A DNA stretch of 64,000 nt from Nocardioides alkalitolerans DSM 16699 (lineage in GTDB: Bacteria > Actinomycetota > Actinomycetes > Propionibacteriales > Nocardioidaceae): positions 784,562 through 848,561 of the forward strand of contig NZ_KE384533.1 of NCBI RefSeq assembly GCF_000426525.1. Direction: 5' to 3'. Made by a program: the position numbers and the translations under genes. The notes beneath the pieces are model-generated. The model searched no databases and had not been told where the DNA came from. It saw nothing but the letters and a program-made list of their open reading frames with translations. Shown here piece by piece: positions 1 through 9,686 of the stretch. Positions within the stretch are counted from its first letter, which is position 1, and every line of letters starts with the position of its first letter.

Positions 1-121
1 GCACCGCCAGCCACACCGGGGGCGTCGCGCCGCCCGCGAGGCCGTGGGCCACGACCGCCCCGGCTCCGCAGAGCGCACCGGCGCTCAGGGCGCGGCGGGT
101 GCGCAGCGGTGCGGCGGGCAT
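1..121 (-). CDS. N-terminal fragment of a membrane or exported protein
   Basis: Reading leftward from an ATG at 121-119 the frame stays open to the window edge, giving about 40 residues with a basic start (MPAAPLRTRR) followed by a hydrophobic Ala/Gly-rich stretch, as in a signal peptide or first membrane helix. A GAGGA ribosome-binding site lies about 7 nt upstream of the ATG. It is divergent from the RecQ gene at 233. The family cannot be judged from this short piece; the rest of the gene lies outside the window. Confidence 0.5.
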   Translation of the reverse strand, partial: MPAAPLRTRRALSAGALCGAGAVVAHGLAGGATPPVWLAV

Positions 122-232
122 GACGGGTTCCTCGGGGTCTGCGGGCGGTCCGTCCAGTATGACGCGCCTCCGTCCACAGGGCCGAGCCCGCCCCGGGGGC
201 CGTTGGGGGTGGGCGCTGGTAGACAAGGGCGC

Positions 233-2659
233 GTGACCCCCGAGACGAGCGCCGTGCCCTCCGCCGAGCCTGCCGACACCGCGGCCGACCCCGTGGCCGA
301 GCCCGTCGACGAGGGGGCCCGTGCCGCCGTACGACGGGAGGCCGAGGGCCACCTGCGGGCGCTCGTCGGCCGTGACGACGCCCAGCTGCGCGACGACCAG
401 TGGGTCGCGATCGAGGCGCTCGCCGTCGACCGGAGGCGCGCGCTGGTCGTGCAGCGCACCGGCTGGGGCAAGTCGGCGGTCTACTTCGTGGCGACGGCCC
501 TGCTGCGCGCCCATGGCGCCGGGCCGACGGTGATCGTGTCGCCGCTGCTCGCCCTGATGCGCAACCAGATCGCCGCGGCCCAGCGTGCCGGTGTGAAGGC
601 GGTGACGATCAACTCCACGAACCTCACCGACTGGGAGGAGATCCACTCCGCCATCGCGGCTGGCGAGGTCGACGTGCTGCTCGTGAGCCCCGAGCGGCTC
701 AACAACCCGTCGTTCCGCGACGAGGTGCTCCCGCGGCTGTCGGCCACGACCGGCCTGCTCGTGGTCGACGAGGCCCACTGCATCTCCGACTGGGGCCACG
801 ACTTCCGGCCCGACTACCGCCGCATCCGCACGCTGCTCGACGAGCTGCCGACCGGGGTCCCGGTGCTCGCCACCACCGCCACGGCCAACGCCCGCGTGAC
901 CTCCGACGTGGCCGAGCAGCTGGGCGGCATCGACCGCTCCTCCGACGTGCTGGTGCAGCGCGGAACGCTCGACCGGGCCTCGCTCCACCTCGGCGTCGTG
1001 CGGCTCGCGACCACCGAGCAGCGCCTCGCCTGGCTCACCGAGCACCTCCGCACGCTCGACGGCTCGGGCATCGTCTACTGCCTGACGGTGGCCACGACGC
1101 AGGAGGTGGCGGCCCACCTGCGCGAGCACGGCTACGAGGTGGCGGCCTACTCGGGCCAGACCGACCCCACCGAGCGCTCCGCCCTCGAGGCCGACCTCAT
1201 CGCCGGCCGGGTCAAGGCGCTCGTCGCCACGAGCGCGCTCGGGATGGGGTTCGACGCCACGCTCGGCTTCGTCGTCAACCTCGGCGCGCCCAGCTCGCCG
1301 GTCAGCTACTACCAGCAGGTCGGCCGCGCCGGCCGTGGCGCCGACCAGGCCGAGGTCGTGCTGCTCCCGGGTCGGGAGGACCGTGACATCTGGGCCTACT
1401 TCGGCTCGCTCGCGTTCCCGCAGGAGCACCTCGTGCGACAGACCCTCGAGGTGCTGGCGGCCGCCGGTCGCCCGCTCTCGACCGCCACGATCGAGACGGA
1501 GGTCGAGCTCAACCGCAACCGCCTCGAGACGATGCTCAAGGTGCTCGACGTCGACGGCGCGGTGCGTCGGGTCAAGGGCGGCTGGGAGTCCACCGGGCAG
1601 CCGTGGAGCTACGACGCCGAACGCTACGCCCGCGTCGCCGCGGCCCGCGAGCGCGAGCAGGGCGCGATGCTCGACTACCTCACCACCGACCAGTGCCGCA
1701 TGAGGTTCCTGCGCGAGCAGCTCGACGACCCGGTCGAGGCCGGGCCCGCGGGCGACTGCGGCCGGTGCGACAACTGCGGCGGCCTCGACCTCGAGTCCGG
1801 GGTCGACGAGGCGGCGGTCGCCCAAGCGCGCGCCCACCTCGACCGACCGGGCGTGGTCGTCGGGGCCCGCAAGATGTGGCCGAGCGGGCTCGACCGGCTC
1901 GGCATCCCGCTCAAGGGCAAGATCCGCGAGCCCGCCTCCGACGGCCGCGCCGTCGCCCGGCTGACCGACCTCGGCCACGGCCAGGCGCTCCGCGACCTGT
2001 TCCGCGAGAAGGCCGACGGCACGTACGACGGGCCGGTCCCCGTGCCGCTCGCGCGGGCCTGCGTCGCGGTGCTCGACGAGTGGCGGCCGGGCGTCGACAG
2101 CATCGTGGTCGTCGACTCGCTGCGCCGTCCTGCGCTCGTCCGCGACCTCGCGGAGGGTCTCGCGCGCTACCTGGGGGTGCCGATCGCCGGCCGCTGGACG
2201 ATCGTCGACGCCTCGGTCCCGCCCGGGGCCGGCGCGGCCAACTCGGCGCAGCGCGTGTCGGCCGTTCGGCGACGGTTCCGGTTCGAGCCGGGCGCCCCGG
2301 GGGCCGGCTCGAGCGCCTCGACCGCGCCCGCCGCCGGAGGGGGCGCGTCGTCGTACGCGCTCGAGGAGCCGCCGTACGACCCGGCGGACGAGCCGCCGTA
2401 CGACCCCGACTACGACTCCTTCGAGCCCGGGTCGGCGCCGCCCGCCCGCCCCGCGGCCGCCCCGGTGCGTGCGACGACCCCGACCGCCGCCCCGTCGCGC
2501 GGGGCCACCGCTCCGCCGTCGCCCCCGGCCCGCCTCGGTCGCGTGCTGCTCGTCGACGACCGGGTCGGCACGGGCTGGACGCTCACCCTGGCGGCCGCCG
2601 CGCTCCGCGACGCGGGGGCGACCGACGTGCTGCCCCTCGTGCTGGCCACGGAGTCCTGA
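233..2659 (+). CDS. recQ: RecQ-family ATP-dependent DNA helicase with C-terminal phosphoribosyltransferase-like domain
   Basis: About 808 residues from a GTG at 233; an in-frame ATG at 44 would add a low-complexity leader that overlaps the divergent gene. The helicase core has Walker A (TGWGKS, residues ~77-82), a DEAH box (DEAHCISDWGHDFRPD, ~179) and a C-terminal helicase lobe (YYQQVGRAGRG). The RecQ zinc site follows as C-R-M-R-F (~487) and CGRCDNC (~509-515). The last ~250 residues resemble the phosphoribosyltransferase-like tail of actinobacterial RecQ proteins, ending in a PRPP-loop-like VLLVDDRVGTGWT. A Pro/Ala/Tyr-rich linker of about 80 residues (EEPPYDPADEPPYDPDYD) splits that tail. 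Expected role is 3'-5' unwinding in recombination and repair; the role of the tail is not known. Confidence 0.9.
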   Translation: MTPETSAVPSAEPADTAADPVAEPVDEGARAAVRREAEGHLRALVGRDDAQLRDDQWVAIEALAVDRRRALVVQRTGWGKSAVYFVATALLRAHGAGPTVIVSPLLALMRNQIAAAQRAGVKAVTINSTNLTDWEEIHSAIAAGEVDVLLVSPERLNNPSFRDEVLPRLSATTGLLVVDEAHCISDWGHDFRPDYRRIRTLLDELPTGVPVLATTATANARVTSDVAEQLGGIDRSSDVLVQRGTLDRASLHLGVVRLATTEQRLAWLTEHLRTLDGSGIVYCLTVATTQEVAAHLREHGYEVAAYSGQTDPTERSALEADLIAGRVKALVATSALGMGFDATLGFVVNLGAPSSPVSYYQQVGRAGRGADQAEVVLLPGREDRDIWAYFGSLAFPQEHLVRQTLEVLAAAGRPLSTATIETEVELNRNRLETMLKVLDVDGAVRRVKGGWESTGQPWSYDAERYARVAAAREREQGAMLDYLTTDQCRMRFLREQLDDPVEAGPAGDCGRCDNCGGLDLESGVDEAAVAQARAHLDRPGVVVGARKMWPSGLDRLGIPLKGKIREPASDGRAVARLTDLGHGQALRDLFREKADGTYDGPVPVPLARACVAVLDEWRPGVDSIVVVDSLRRPALVRDLAEGLARYLGVPIAGRWTIVDASVPPGAGAANSAQRVSAVRRRFRFEPGAPGAGSSASTAPAAGGGASSYALEEPPYDPADEPPYDPDYDSFEPGSAPPARPAAAPVRATTPTAAPSRGATAPPSPPARLGRVLLVDDRVGTGWTLTLAAAALRDAGATDVLPLVLATES

Positions 2660-2747
2660 CGGTCGTGGGGAGAGCCGCCCACCTGCGGGCTCCGGCTCGC
2701 GACGTGTGAGAGGTTTCACGGCGCCCGGCGACGGAATGCTGGCTCCC

Positions 2748-3074
2748 ATGACCGATCGGATCCAGGTGGCGGCCGACCACATCGGGGCCTTCCACGCCTA
2801 CATGATGGACATCTCCAACCAGCTGACCGAGATCGGCAGCTACGTGTGGGACAACGTCGCGCTGACGGACGCCTACGGCAGCGGGCTGCTCTCGCCCCTG
2901 CGCGACTACATCCGTGACGGCGCCTGCCGCCCGTTCGGCGACGCGCTGTCGAAGGGTCGCACCAGCATGTTCGCGGCCCGGTCGAACCTGTGGGACGTCG
3001 GCCACGACTTCGACATGGTCGACGGGGTCGTCTCCGAGTACTTCGAGTCCACCGCCTCGTTCCAGGACGAGTGA
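2748..3074 (+). CDS. Small helical WXG100/EspC-like protein
   Basis: A 108-residue protein (MTDRIQVAADHIGAFHAY...) with predicted helical hairpin character and no signal peptide or membrane helix. Size, helical content and position before a larger WXG-motif protein recall ESX/type VII substrates of the EspC/WXG100 kind, although no clear WXG triplet is present. An ATG at 2736 is an alternative start. The stop (3072-3074) lies 10 nt before the next gene, whose GAGGAG ribosome-binding site overlaps it, so the two are probably cotranscribed. No ESX secretion machinery is in the window, so export is only a possibility. Confidence 0.65.
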   Translation: MTDRIQVAADHIGAFHAYMMDISNQLTEIGSYVWDNVALTDAYGSGLLSPLRDYIRDGACRPFGDALSKGRTSMFAARSNLWDVGHDFDMVDGVVSEYFESTASFQDE

Positions 3075-3084
3075 GGAGCAGACG

Positions 3085-4086
3085 ATGGTGACCTACACGA
3101 TCCCCACCGAGATGTCGTCCGTGCTCACGACGCCGGAGGAGGGGGACATCGAGCTCGAGATCGACAAGAATGACGACAAGTTCGACACCCTCAACGACGC
3201 GATCGAGACCTGCACGGGCTTCTACTCCGACGCCCAGAGCGTCGCCGGCAAGGTGGGCATCTCGTTCCCCGGGCCCCAGATCCAGCAGACCAGCGCGGTC
3301 GAGCTGTTCGTGGAGCCCTTCTCGGGCGACTGGAACGGGATCATCGCCTGCGGCGACGCGGTGAAGAAGGCGGGCCTCGGCCTCCAGACCGTCGCGGAGA
3401 ACCTGCTGCTCGGCATGGGGCAGCTCTTCGCCTCGTCGGGGGGCGAGTGGGAGGGCGAGACGGCGCTCTCGTTCAACGCCCACATGGGCATCCACGTGGC
3501 GACCTACCAGGGCGCCGGCATGGTCGTCTCCCAGGGCAAGCTGATCTTCGACGGCATCTCCGAGGTCGCGCAGTTCATCGCGGGGCTCGTGGTCGAGCTC
3601 ATCGACACCGCTCTCGACCTCGCCGTGTGGCTCCTCGAGAAGATCGCGGTCTACGGCCGCCCCTGGATCGGCTGGGCGAAGTTCGTGGCCGACGTCATCC
3701 AGGACGGCTGGGCCGCCATCCAGGGCATCATCGACGCGATGACGTCGCTCTACGACACCATCACGGCGGTCTTCGACCTCCACGACGCCGTCAAGGAGTG
3801 GGTCGAGACGATCCCCGCCGAGCTCGCGGTCTTCGAGCAGCTGGTCGGGGTGTTCGAGCAGATCCCCGACCTCGCGAGCACACCGCTGCTGACGGCGGCC
3901 GCGATCCGCAACGACCTGAACGACGTCGGCCAGAGCTCGCAGGACGTCATCGACGCCCGCCGCCAGGCCGAGCAGGACGCGGAGGACGCGCAGAACCGTC
4001 TCGACGAGCTCGCGGACGGCATCGAGAAGCCAGGGGTGTCCGACGACATGGAGGGCATCGAGGTCCCCGAGGGAGCAGAGGGATGA
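3085..4086 (+). CDS. WXG-motif, LXG/ESX-like protein of unknown function
   Basis: 333 residues from ATG 3085, preceded by GAGGAG at 6-nt spacing. The N-terminal part is acidic; a W-E-G triplet in GGEWEGETALSF (~residue 121) fits the turn of a WXG100 hairpin. It is followed by long amphipathic and hydrophobic helices (for example FIAGLVVELIDTALDLAVWLLEKIAVY) and a charged coiled-coil-like tail (~290-320). No signal peptide. The gene sits between the small helical gene and an ATGA-coupled third gene, as in small type VII substrate operons. No toxin domain is recognised at the C terminus. Secretion or a structural role is inference. Confidence 0.65.
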   Translation: MVTYTIPTEMSSVLTTPEEGDIELEIDKNDDKFDTLNDAIETCTGFYSDAQSVAGKVGISFPGPQIQQTSAVELFVEPFSGDWNGIIACGDAVKKAGLGLQTVAENLLLGMGQLFASSGGEWEGETALSFNAHMGIHVATYQGAGMVVSQGKLIFDGISEVAQFIAGLVVELIDTALDLAVWLLEKIAVYGRPWIGWAKFVADVIQDGWAAIQGIIDAMTSLYDTITAVFDLHDAVKEWVETIPAELAVFEQLVGVFEQIPDLASTPLLTAAAIRNDLNDVGQSSQDVIDARRQAEQDAEDAQNRLDELADGIEKPGVSDDMEGIEVPEGAEG

Positions 4087-4517
4087 CCGAGGACGTCGAG
4101 GCGCTGCTCAACCAGCTCAAGGCCCAGCGCGAGGACCCCCAGCGGGCCCTCGACGACATCCGGTCGCGCAGCCGTGCGCTGCGGGCCGACTTCGCCCGGC
4201 TCGTGCGCAACGACCCGGACGGGCTGCCGCCCCGCATCGTCGAGGCGCTCCTCGCGGAGTCCGGCCCCGACGCCTCGGTGGAGTTCCAGGGTGTGCGACG
4301 CCGGGTCGAGGAGGGCTACTTCACCTGGTCCGAGCTCTACGCCGACCCGGAGGGCACCGCAGGTCCGGAGGGGCGCGCGCTCGTCCGTCGTGCCGTGCAC
4401 GGTGGCGTCGGCACGCCGCGCGCCGACGGGCCCGTCACGTCGGCGGAGGCCGCTCCGGCCCCGCCGGCCGGACGCCCCACCGAGGGTGGGGGCCCTCAGC
4501 CGACCCAGAGGACGTAG
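4083..4517 (+). CDS. Hypothetical protein, third gene of the WXG-like unit
   Basis: 144 residues. The ATG at 4083 overlaps the stop of the preceding gene (ATGA), so it is probably translationally coupled. The N-terminal ~100 residues are charged and helical (DVEALLNQLKAQREDPQRAL), the tail is Pro/Ala/Gly-rich and disordered. No signal peptide or membrane helix; I do not recognise the family. Its 3' end overlaps the convergent lipoprotein gene by 22 bp. A chaperone or partner for the WXG-like protein is conceivable but unsupported. Confidence 0.6.
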   Translation: MTEDVEALLNQLKAQREDPQRALDDIRSRSRALRADFARLVRNDPDGLPPRIVEALLAESGPDASVEFQGVRRRVEEGYFTWSELYADPEGTAGPEGRALVRRAVHGGVGTPRADGPVTSAEAAPAPPAGRPTEGGGPQPTQRT

Positions 4518-5152
4518 CCGTCGCCGCTGAGCGCGGTGGGGTCGCTGTAGGTCGTCCAGGCCGCATCCACCACGACGCCGGGTGCGGCGACCGCGACCTT
4601 GCAGAACTCGGCAGTGTCGCCGACCGCGGTGCCCGACCGCAGGTCGAGCGGGCCGCAGCCCAGCTCGTCGGCCACCTCGACCGAGGCGCCGTTCACCACG
4701 TCGCCGTCGACGCGGCCGTTGAGGTCGATGCTGGGCTGGATGCCCCGGAAGTCGTCGCCGACCTCGGTCACCTCGAGCGTCGCGCGGAGGACGTACGCGG
4801 TGTCGTCGCCTAGCTCGTCGGCGAGGTCGCCGCGCACCTCCGCCGACACCTCCTCGATCGCCGTCACGGTCAGCCGCGCCGTCCCCGTCGGGGCCTCGCG
4901 CGAGGGCTTGAGGGCCACGGTGGCCGCCGTGCCCACGGCGAGGACGCTGCCGTCGGCGGTGAGCCCGTCGGCGTCGGCGCTGCTCGTGGTGGCGCGGGGC
5001 GTGGGAGCCGAGCTGCTCGCGGAGCCGGTGGCCGAGCTGGTCACCGAGGAGTCCGACGAGCCGGTGTCGTCCGCCGAGCCGCCCCCGCCGCCGCACGCGG
5101 CGAGGGTGGCGGTGAGCAGCAGGACCGTGGGCAGAGCCGTCGTCGTTCGCAC
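4496..5152 (-). CDS. Putative lipoprotein
   Basis: 218 residues from a GTG at 5152 (VRTTTALPTVLLL). The N terminus is a lipoprotein signal with lipobox LAAC followed by a Gly run and a Ser/Thr/Ala-rich linker. The folded part (~80-218) contains beta-rich segments (TARLTVTAIEEVSAEV, YVLRATLEVTEVGDDF) reminiscent of DUF4352-type immunoglobulin-like lipoproteins, but that assignment is tentative. Two cysteines (ELGCGPL and EFCKVA) could form a disulfide. It is expected on the outer face of the membrane. Confidence 0.75.
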   Translation of the reverse strand: MRTTTALPTVLLLTATLAACGGGGGSADDTGSSDSSVTSSATGSASSSAPTPRATTSSADADGLTADGSVLAVGTAATVALKPSREAPTGTARLTVTAIEEVSAEVRGDLADELGDDTAYVLRATLEVTEVGDDFRGIQPSIDLNGRVDGDVVNGASVEVADELGCGPLDLRSGTAVGDTAEFCKVAVAAPGVVVDAAWTTYSDPTALSGDGYVLWVG

Positions 5153-5199
5153 GACCGGGAGGCTCTCCACCGCGCCGGCCCCCGAAACCGCTGCGACGG

Positions 5200-6630
5200 C
5201 TACGTGCTCGAGCGCTGCAGCACCCCGGCCGGTACGGCGACCCCGGCACCCGGGCGCGCCCTGCCGGCCGGGCCGGTCGCGGTGGCGGCGGTCGTCGTAC
5301 GACGACGGCGCGACGGCGGGGCCTGCGTCGGCAGGTGCGGGTAGTAGTTGCGGGGCCGGCCGCGCTTGTCGACGGTCGCGAGCAGCTTCACGCCGATGAG
5401 CTCGATCGTGTTGGCGCTGATCCAGGCCAGCGCGATGCTCGGGACCGCGACGATGACGGCGGTCAGCCAGAAGAGGTTGCCGGGGGCGCGCTCGGGGAGC
5501 AGGCCCATGCTCCCGACCCAGCGCATCGCCGGCTCGTGGATGAGGTAGATGCCGTAGCCGAGACCGCCGATCCAGGCGAGCGGACCCCACGAGAGGATCC
5601 GCGGCCACGGCCCGTCGTGGAGCACGATCGAGACCATGAAGAGGGCGATCGAGGCGGAGTAGGCCGGGTGCCACCACATCTGCTGCAGCTGGTCGATCGG
5701 GCGGGTCAGCGCCAGGGCCAGCACCAGGCCGGCGCCGACGATCGCGCAGGCCGCGCGGGTGCTCCGGGGCAGCCGGATGCCGGCGACGGTGACGACCGCG
5801 AGCACCATCCCGATCCCGAAGTCCGACGCCTTGCCGAGCGGGGAGAACGTCATCGACCAGTCGGTGACGGCCGGGCGGGCGACGTGCACGACGTACGCGG
5901 TGTAGGTGATGCCGACGACGATGGCGAGCACGGGCACGCCGAGGGCCAGCGCGATGCGCTCGTCGGTGCTGCGGGCGCGGACGGCGGCGCGGTGGACGAG
6001 CGGCGTGAGCAGCGCGACGATCACGTAGAAGTGGAACTCCACGGCCAGGGTCCAGGCGGGGCCGTTGGTCCAGAAGATGTACTCGTCGCTGTAGATGTGG
6101 GTGAAGCTCAGGTGCAGCGCGAGGTCCTGCCAGTGGCCCGGCAGGTTCGGGTTGCTGAAGGCCCACACGACGATGCAGATGACCCAGTAGAGCGGCAGGA
6201 TCCGCGCCAGCCGCTTCGCCAGCGTCAGCAGCCCCGAGCGACCCTTGCGGCCCGACAGCGCGGCCGCCGCGAGGGGCAGCCACATGACGAAGCCCGAGAG
6301 CACGAAGAACATGTCGACGAACATGTCGACGCCGTACATGAGCTGGTGGCCGACACCGGAGTAGGGCCACACGCCGGTGGGGCCGGTGCGGTTCCACATG
6401 TAGGCGTGCACGACGAGCACCGCGATGGCCGCGAGGCCCCGGAGCCAGCCGAGCGGGAACATCGGCCGGCCGCCGCCGCTCGTGCCCGCGCTGGAGTTGC
6501 GCTTCCCGGACCCGATGCCGGCGGAGGCCTCGGCCTTGTCGAAGACCGCGGTCGAGGTGGCCATCGCGGCGGCGTCGGTGGTCGGTCCGGTCGGCCCCGT
6601 CGGGCTGCCGGCGGGGGTGGTGGCGCTCAT
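5200..6630 (-). CDS. Acyltransferase-3 (OafA-like) membrane protein
   Basis: 476 residues with about ten hydrophobic helices. Acyl_transf_3 signatures are present: GWLRGLAAIAVLVVHAY with the conserved His, FFVLSGFVMWLPL, RLARILPLYWV, WTLAVEFHFYVIVALL and GYGIYLIHEPAM. A disordered 60-residue N terminus and a basic tail flank the core. Its ATG overlaps the stop of the upstream glycosyltransferase (ATGA), so the two form one unit that probably makes and O-acylates an extracellular polysaccharide or glycolipid. The acyl donor and target cannot be told from sequence. Confidence 0.88.
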   Translation of the reverse strand: MSATTPAGSPTGPTGPTTDAAAMATSTAVFDKAEASAGIGSGKRNSSAGTSGGGRPMFPLGWLRGLAAIAVLVVHAYMWNRTGPTGVWPYSGVGHQLMYGVDMFVDMFFVLSGFVMWLPLAAAALSGRKGRSGLLTLAKRLARILPLYWVICIVVWAFSNPNLPGHWQDLALHLSFTHIYSDEYIFWTNGPAWTLAVEFHFYVIVALLTPLVHRAAVRARSTDERIALALGVPVLAIVVGITYTAYVVHVARPAVTDWSMTFSPLGKASDFGIGMVLAVVTVAGIRLPRSTRAACAIVGAGLVLALALTRPIDQLQQMWWHPAYSASIALFMVSIVLHDGPWPRILSWGPLAWIGGLGYGIYLIHEPAMRWVGSMGLLPERAPGNLFWLTAVIVAVPSIALAWISANTIELIGVKLLATVDKRGRPRNYYPHLPTQAPPSRRRRTTTAATATGPAGRARPGAGVAVPAGVLQRSST

Positions 6631-8579
6631 GCGACGGCCTCCTGCGCGGCGTGGCGGGGGGTCGGGATGCCGTCGGTGGAGGCGGTGCGGGCCGTGACGA
6701 CCCACTCGCGCTCGCCGCGCAGCTGCTTGAGGTGCGCCACGCGGTTCACCAGGTTCTTCGCGCCGGTGTAGACGACGACGTTGACGAGGGCCGACTGCAC
6801 GAACCACCAGGTGTGGCGGCGGATCTCCGGCACGGCCACGCGCCAGGCGACGAGCGTCTGGAACACGCCGGCGCTGACGATGTAGAGCGTGAGGAAGAAG
6901 AAGATCGGCGACGTCATGTCGACGCCCTCGTCGCGCCAGGCGAGGAACGCGAGGAGCGGCCACGTGAGCGGGGCGATCCACGGGTAGATCTCGCGCCAGC
7001 CGAGCATGAAGACGATGCCCGCGCGCTGGCGCCAGGTGAGCACGCCCTGGGAGAGCAGCGGCCACAGGTGGCGCAGCGAGACCTGGAACCAGCCCTGCGC
7101 CCAGCGCATCCGCTGGCGCCACCACGAGGTGACGGTGGCGGGGGCGAGCTCGCGGCTGACGAGGCCCGGGTCGTTGACGATGCGGCCGCCGGAGCGCAGC
7201 AGCCGGATCGAGGCCTCGATGTCCTCGGTCAGGTAGGAGCCGCGGAGCCGGAGGCGGTCCAGCATGTCGCGGCGCCAGTAGCCGTTGGACCCGCCGAAGA
7301 TGCCGAAGCCGTGGAGCATCGTGCGGCCGGGGTGGGCCACGGCGTACAGCTGCTCGAACTCGACGGCGACGACCTGGGCGAGCCGGGAGTCCTCGGCCTC
7401 GCGGATCACGCAGTGGCCCTGCACGACGTCGGCGCCGTTGGCGATCCAGTGCCAGGCGCGCTCGAACGCGCCGGGCATCGGGTGGTGGTCGGCGTCGAAG
7501 ATGCCGACGACGTCACCGGTGACGAGGCGCAGGGCGGCGTTGACGTTCTGCGCCTTCGAGGTGCTGTCGTGCACCCGTACGACGAGGAGGCCCGGGTGCC
7601 GGGCGTCCAGCTCGGCGAGCTCCTGCTCGACCGGGAGGTCCTCCGGGGTGTTGTAGGCCAGGATCACCTGCAGCCCGCCGGAGTACTGCTGCTCCAGGAA
7701 CGAGTCGAGGGTCTCGAGGATCGTCTCCGCCTCGTTGGGCAGGTACGCCGCGATGATCGCCGTCGCCGGCGGGGCCTCGCCCGCCTCGCCCTCCGGCAGG
7801 TCGGGCAGCGGCTCGGGGTCGAGCGCGGTGAACGCCTCGGCCCAGATCATCAGGGCCGTCAGCGTCAGCGAGCCGACGAGCACCCAGTAGAGGACGCCCG
7901 AGACGTCGAGCCCCAGGCCGTAGAGCAGGAACAGCAGCGCCAGGGGCACGAGGAACGTGCCGAGGGTGGCGGCCAGCACCTGGAGCGCGAACGTGCGGTT
8001 CGTGATGCGCGGGGCGCGGGACTCGCCCGCACCGCCGACGGGCTGGAAGTCGCGCTGCCGGACGGAGTGGTCGGAGGCCTCGCGCGCGAGGCGCAGGGCC
8101 CGCTCCGGGGCGGTGCGCACCGTGATCGGCGCCCAGCCGACCCCGAGGTCGACCTGGCGGACGTCGTGGCCGAGCCGGTTCAGCACCTCGAGCGTGTGGT
8201 ACGCCATCTCCTGCAGCCGGATGGGCCGCGCCCCCCGGCCGGTGTGGTGGAGCCGGAGCACCAGGACGCCGTCGGGGGTGGCCTCGACCCGCTCCCCGGC
8301 GAGCAGGTGGAACTCGAGCTGCTCCGCCACGCGGGTGAGGATCTGGGGCGTGGCGTGCAGCGTCACCGACGCGTCGCCCGGCGCCGCCCACACGGGGTGG
8401 ATGACGGCCACGAGGTCCTTGCCCGTGCGCCGCCAGGGGACACCAGGACGGCGGTCGAGCCAGAGCGGCATGGCGCTCTCGTCCGGCCCGGGCACGGCGG
8501 GCTCACGGCCGGACAGCACCTGCAGGTGCTGCCGGAGTCGTTCCTCGGCCGTCGTCGACGGCGTGACATCGGTGGACAC
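6627..8579 (-). CDS. Processive GT2 glycosyltransferase (cellulose/hyaluronan synthase-like)
   Basis: 650 residues from a GTG at 8579 with GGGAGGGG just upstream; the longer frame reaching 8708 lacks such a site. After a ~210-residue cytosolic part there are paired membrane helices (~215-275), then a GT2 domain with AAYLPNEAETI, a metal-binding FDADHH (~361) and the processive-synthase motif QRMRW (~493), and further membrane helices. The Q-x-x-R-W motif is typical of enzymes that extrude the polymer they build. The downstream acyltransferase is coupled by a 4-bp overlap. The sugar and polymer are unknown. Confidence 0.88.
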   Translation of the reverse strand: MSTDVTPSTTAEERLRQHLQVLSGREPAVPGPDESAMPLWLDRRPGVPWRRTGKDLVAVIHPVWAAPGDASVTLHATPQILTRVAEQLEFHLLAGERVEATPDGVLVLRLHHTGRGARPIRLQEMAYHTLEVLNRLGHDVRQVDLGVGWAPITVRTAPERALRLAREASDHSVRQRDFQPVGGAGESRAPRITNRTFALQVLAATLGTFLVPLALLFLLYGLGLDVSGVLYWVLVGSLTLTALMIWAEAFTALDPEPLPDLPEGEAGEAPPATAIIAAYLPNEAETILETLDSFLEQQYSGGLQVILAYNTPEDLPVEQELAELDARHPGLLVVRVHDSTSKAQNVNAALRLVTGDVVGIFDADHHPMPGAFERAWHWIANGADVVQGHCVIREAEDSRLAQVVAVEFEQLYAVAHPGRTMLHGFGIFGGSNGYWRRDMLDRLRLRGSYLTEDIEASIRLLRSGGRIVNDPGLVSRELAPATVTSWWRQRMRWAQGWFQVSLRHLWPLLSQGVLTWRQRAGIVFMLGWREIYPWIAPLTWPLLAFLAWRDEGVDMTSPIFFFLTLYIVSAGVFQTLVAWRVAVPEIRRHTWWFVQSALVNVVVYTGAKNLVNRVAHLKQLRGEREWVVTARTASTDGIPTPRHAAQEAVA

Positions 8580-8831
8580 GTGCCCCTCCCAGGACCTTGC
8601 GCCGGCACGCCGGGCCGGGCCCGGCGCAGATGCGGTGGTGTCGATGGACGGTCGACACTTCCGGACCCGCGCGGCGCTGCGCCGGTTATGACCGTCCACC
8701 CGCGACAACGGACGAGAAGTCCCTAGGTTTCGGGCTCAACCAATCAGATCTGCGAGCGGTCTAGACGAGACGTGAGCGGGAGGTGCGGGCCGGGTACGGC
8801 GCCGGGCGGGAGCGCGTGGGAGGGGCTGCGC

Positions 8832-9338
<507 letters not shown>

Positions 9339-9381
9339 GGCCGCAGCGTACGACGGTGCTCCGACGGGTAGGACCCACCCC

Positions 9382-9555
9382 ATGCAACCCGACCTGGTCG
9401 CGCTCGAGCGCGCCGTCGTCCTGCACCTGCACCCCGTGGCCGTGGCCGCCCTCGCCGGCCTCGTCGACGGTCTGTGGGCACCGAGCGCCGACCCGCTGCT
9501 CGCCCGGGTCGTCGGCGTGGTCGCCGCACTGCTCGCGACGCCGCCGGAGGGCTGA
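9382..9555 (+). CDS. Small hypothetical protein
   Basis: 57 residues from ATG 9382 with AGGA about 10 nt upstream. The sequence is hydrophobic and helical (ALERAVVLHLHPVAVAALAGLV) and may be a short membrane-associated peptide. It lies between divergent gpx and the SNF2 gene. No family is recognised, and a short open frame in this GC-rich DNA may be spurious. Confidence 0.35.
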   Translation: MQPDLVALERAVVLHLHPVAVAALAGLVDGLWAPSADPLLARVVGVVAALLATPPEG

Positions 9556-9686
9556 GGGGACGGGGCTGTCGGCGGACCGCGCTACGGTCGCGTACGCCCG
9601 CCCCGGGTCGGCGCAGTGCCGCCCGCCCGCGCAGTCTCGCCCGTCCTGATCCACCGCCCGTCCCGATCCGCCCGAGGTGTCGCCCG

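Noticed and set aside
5335..8726. Long plus-strand open frames across the acyltransferase and glycosyltransferase genes
   Set aside because: Composition is Asp/Gly/Val/Arg-biased without motifs; the minus strand encodes recognisable membrane enzymes.
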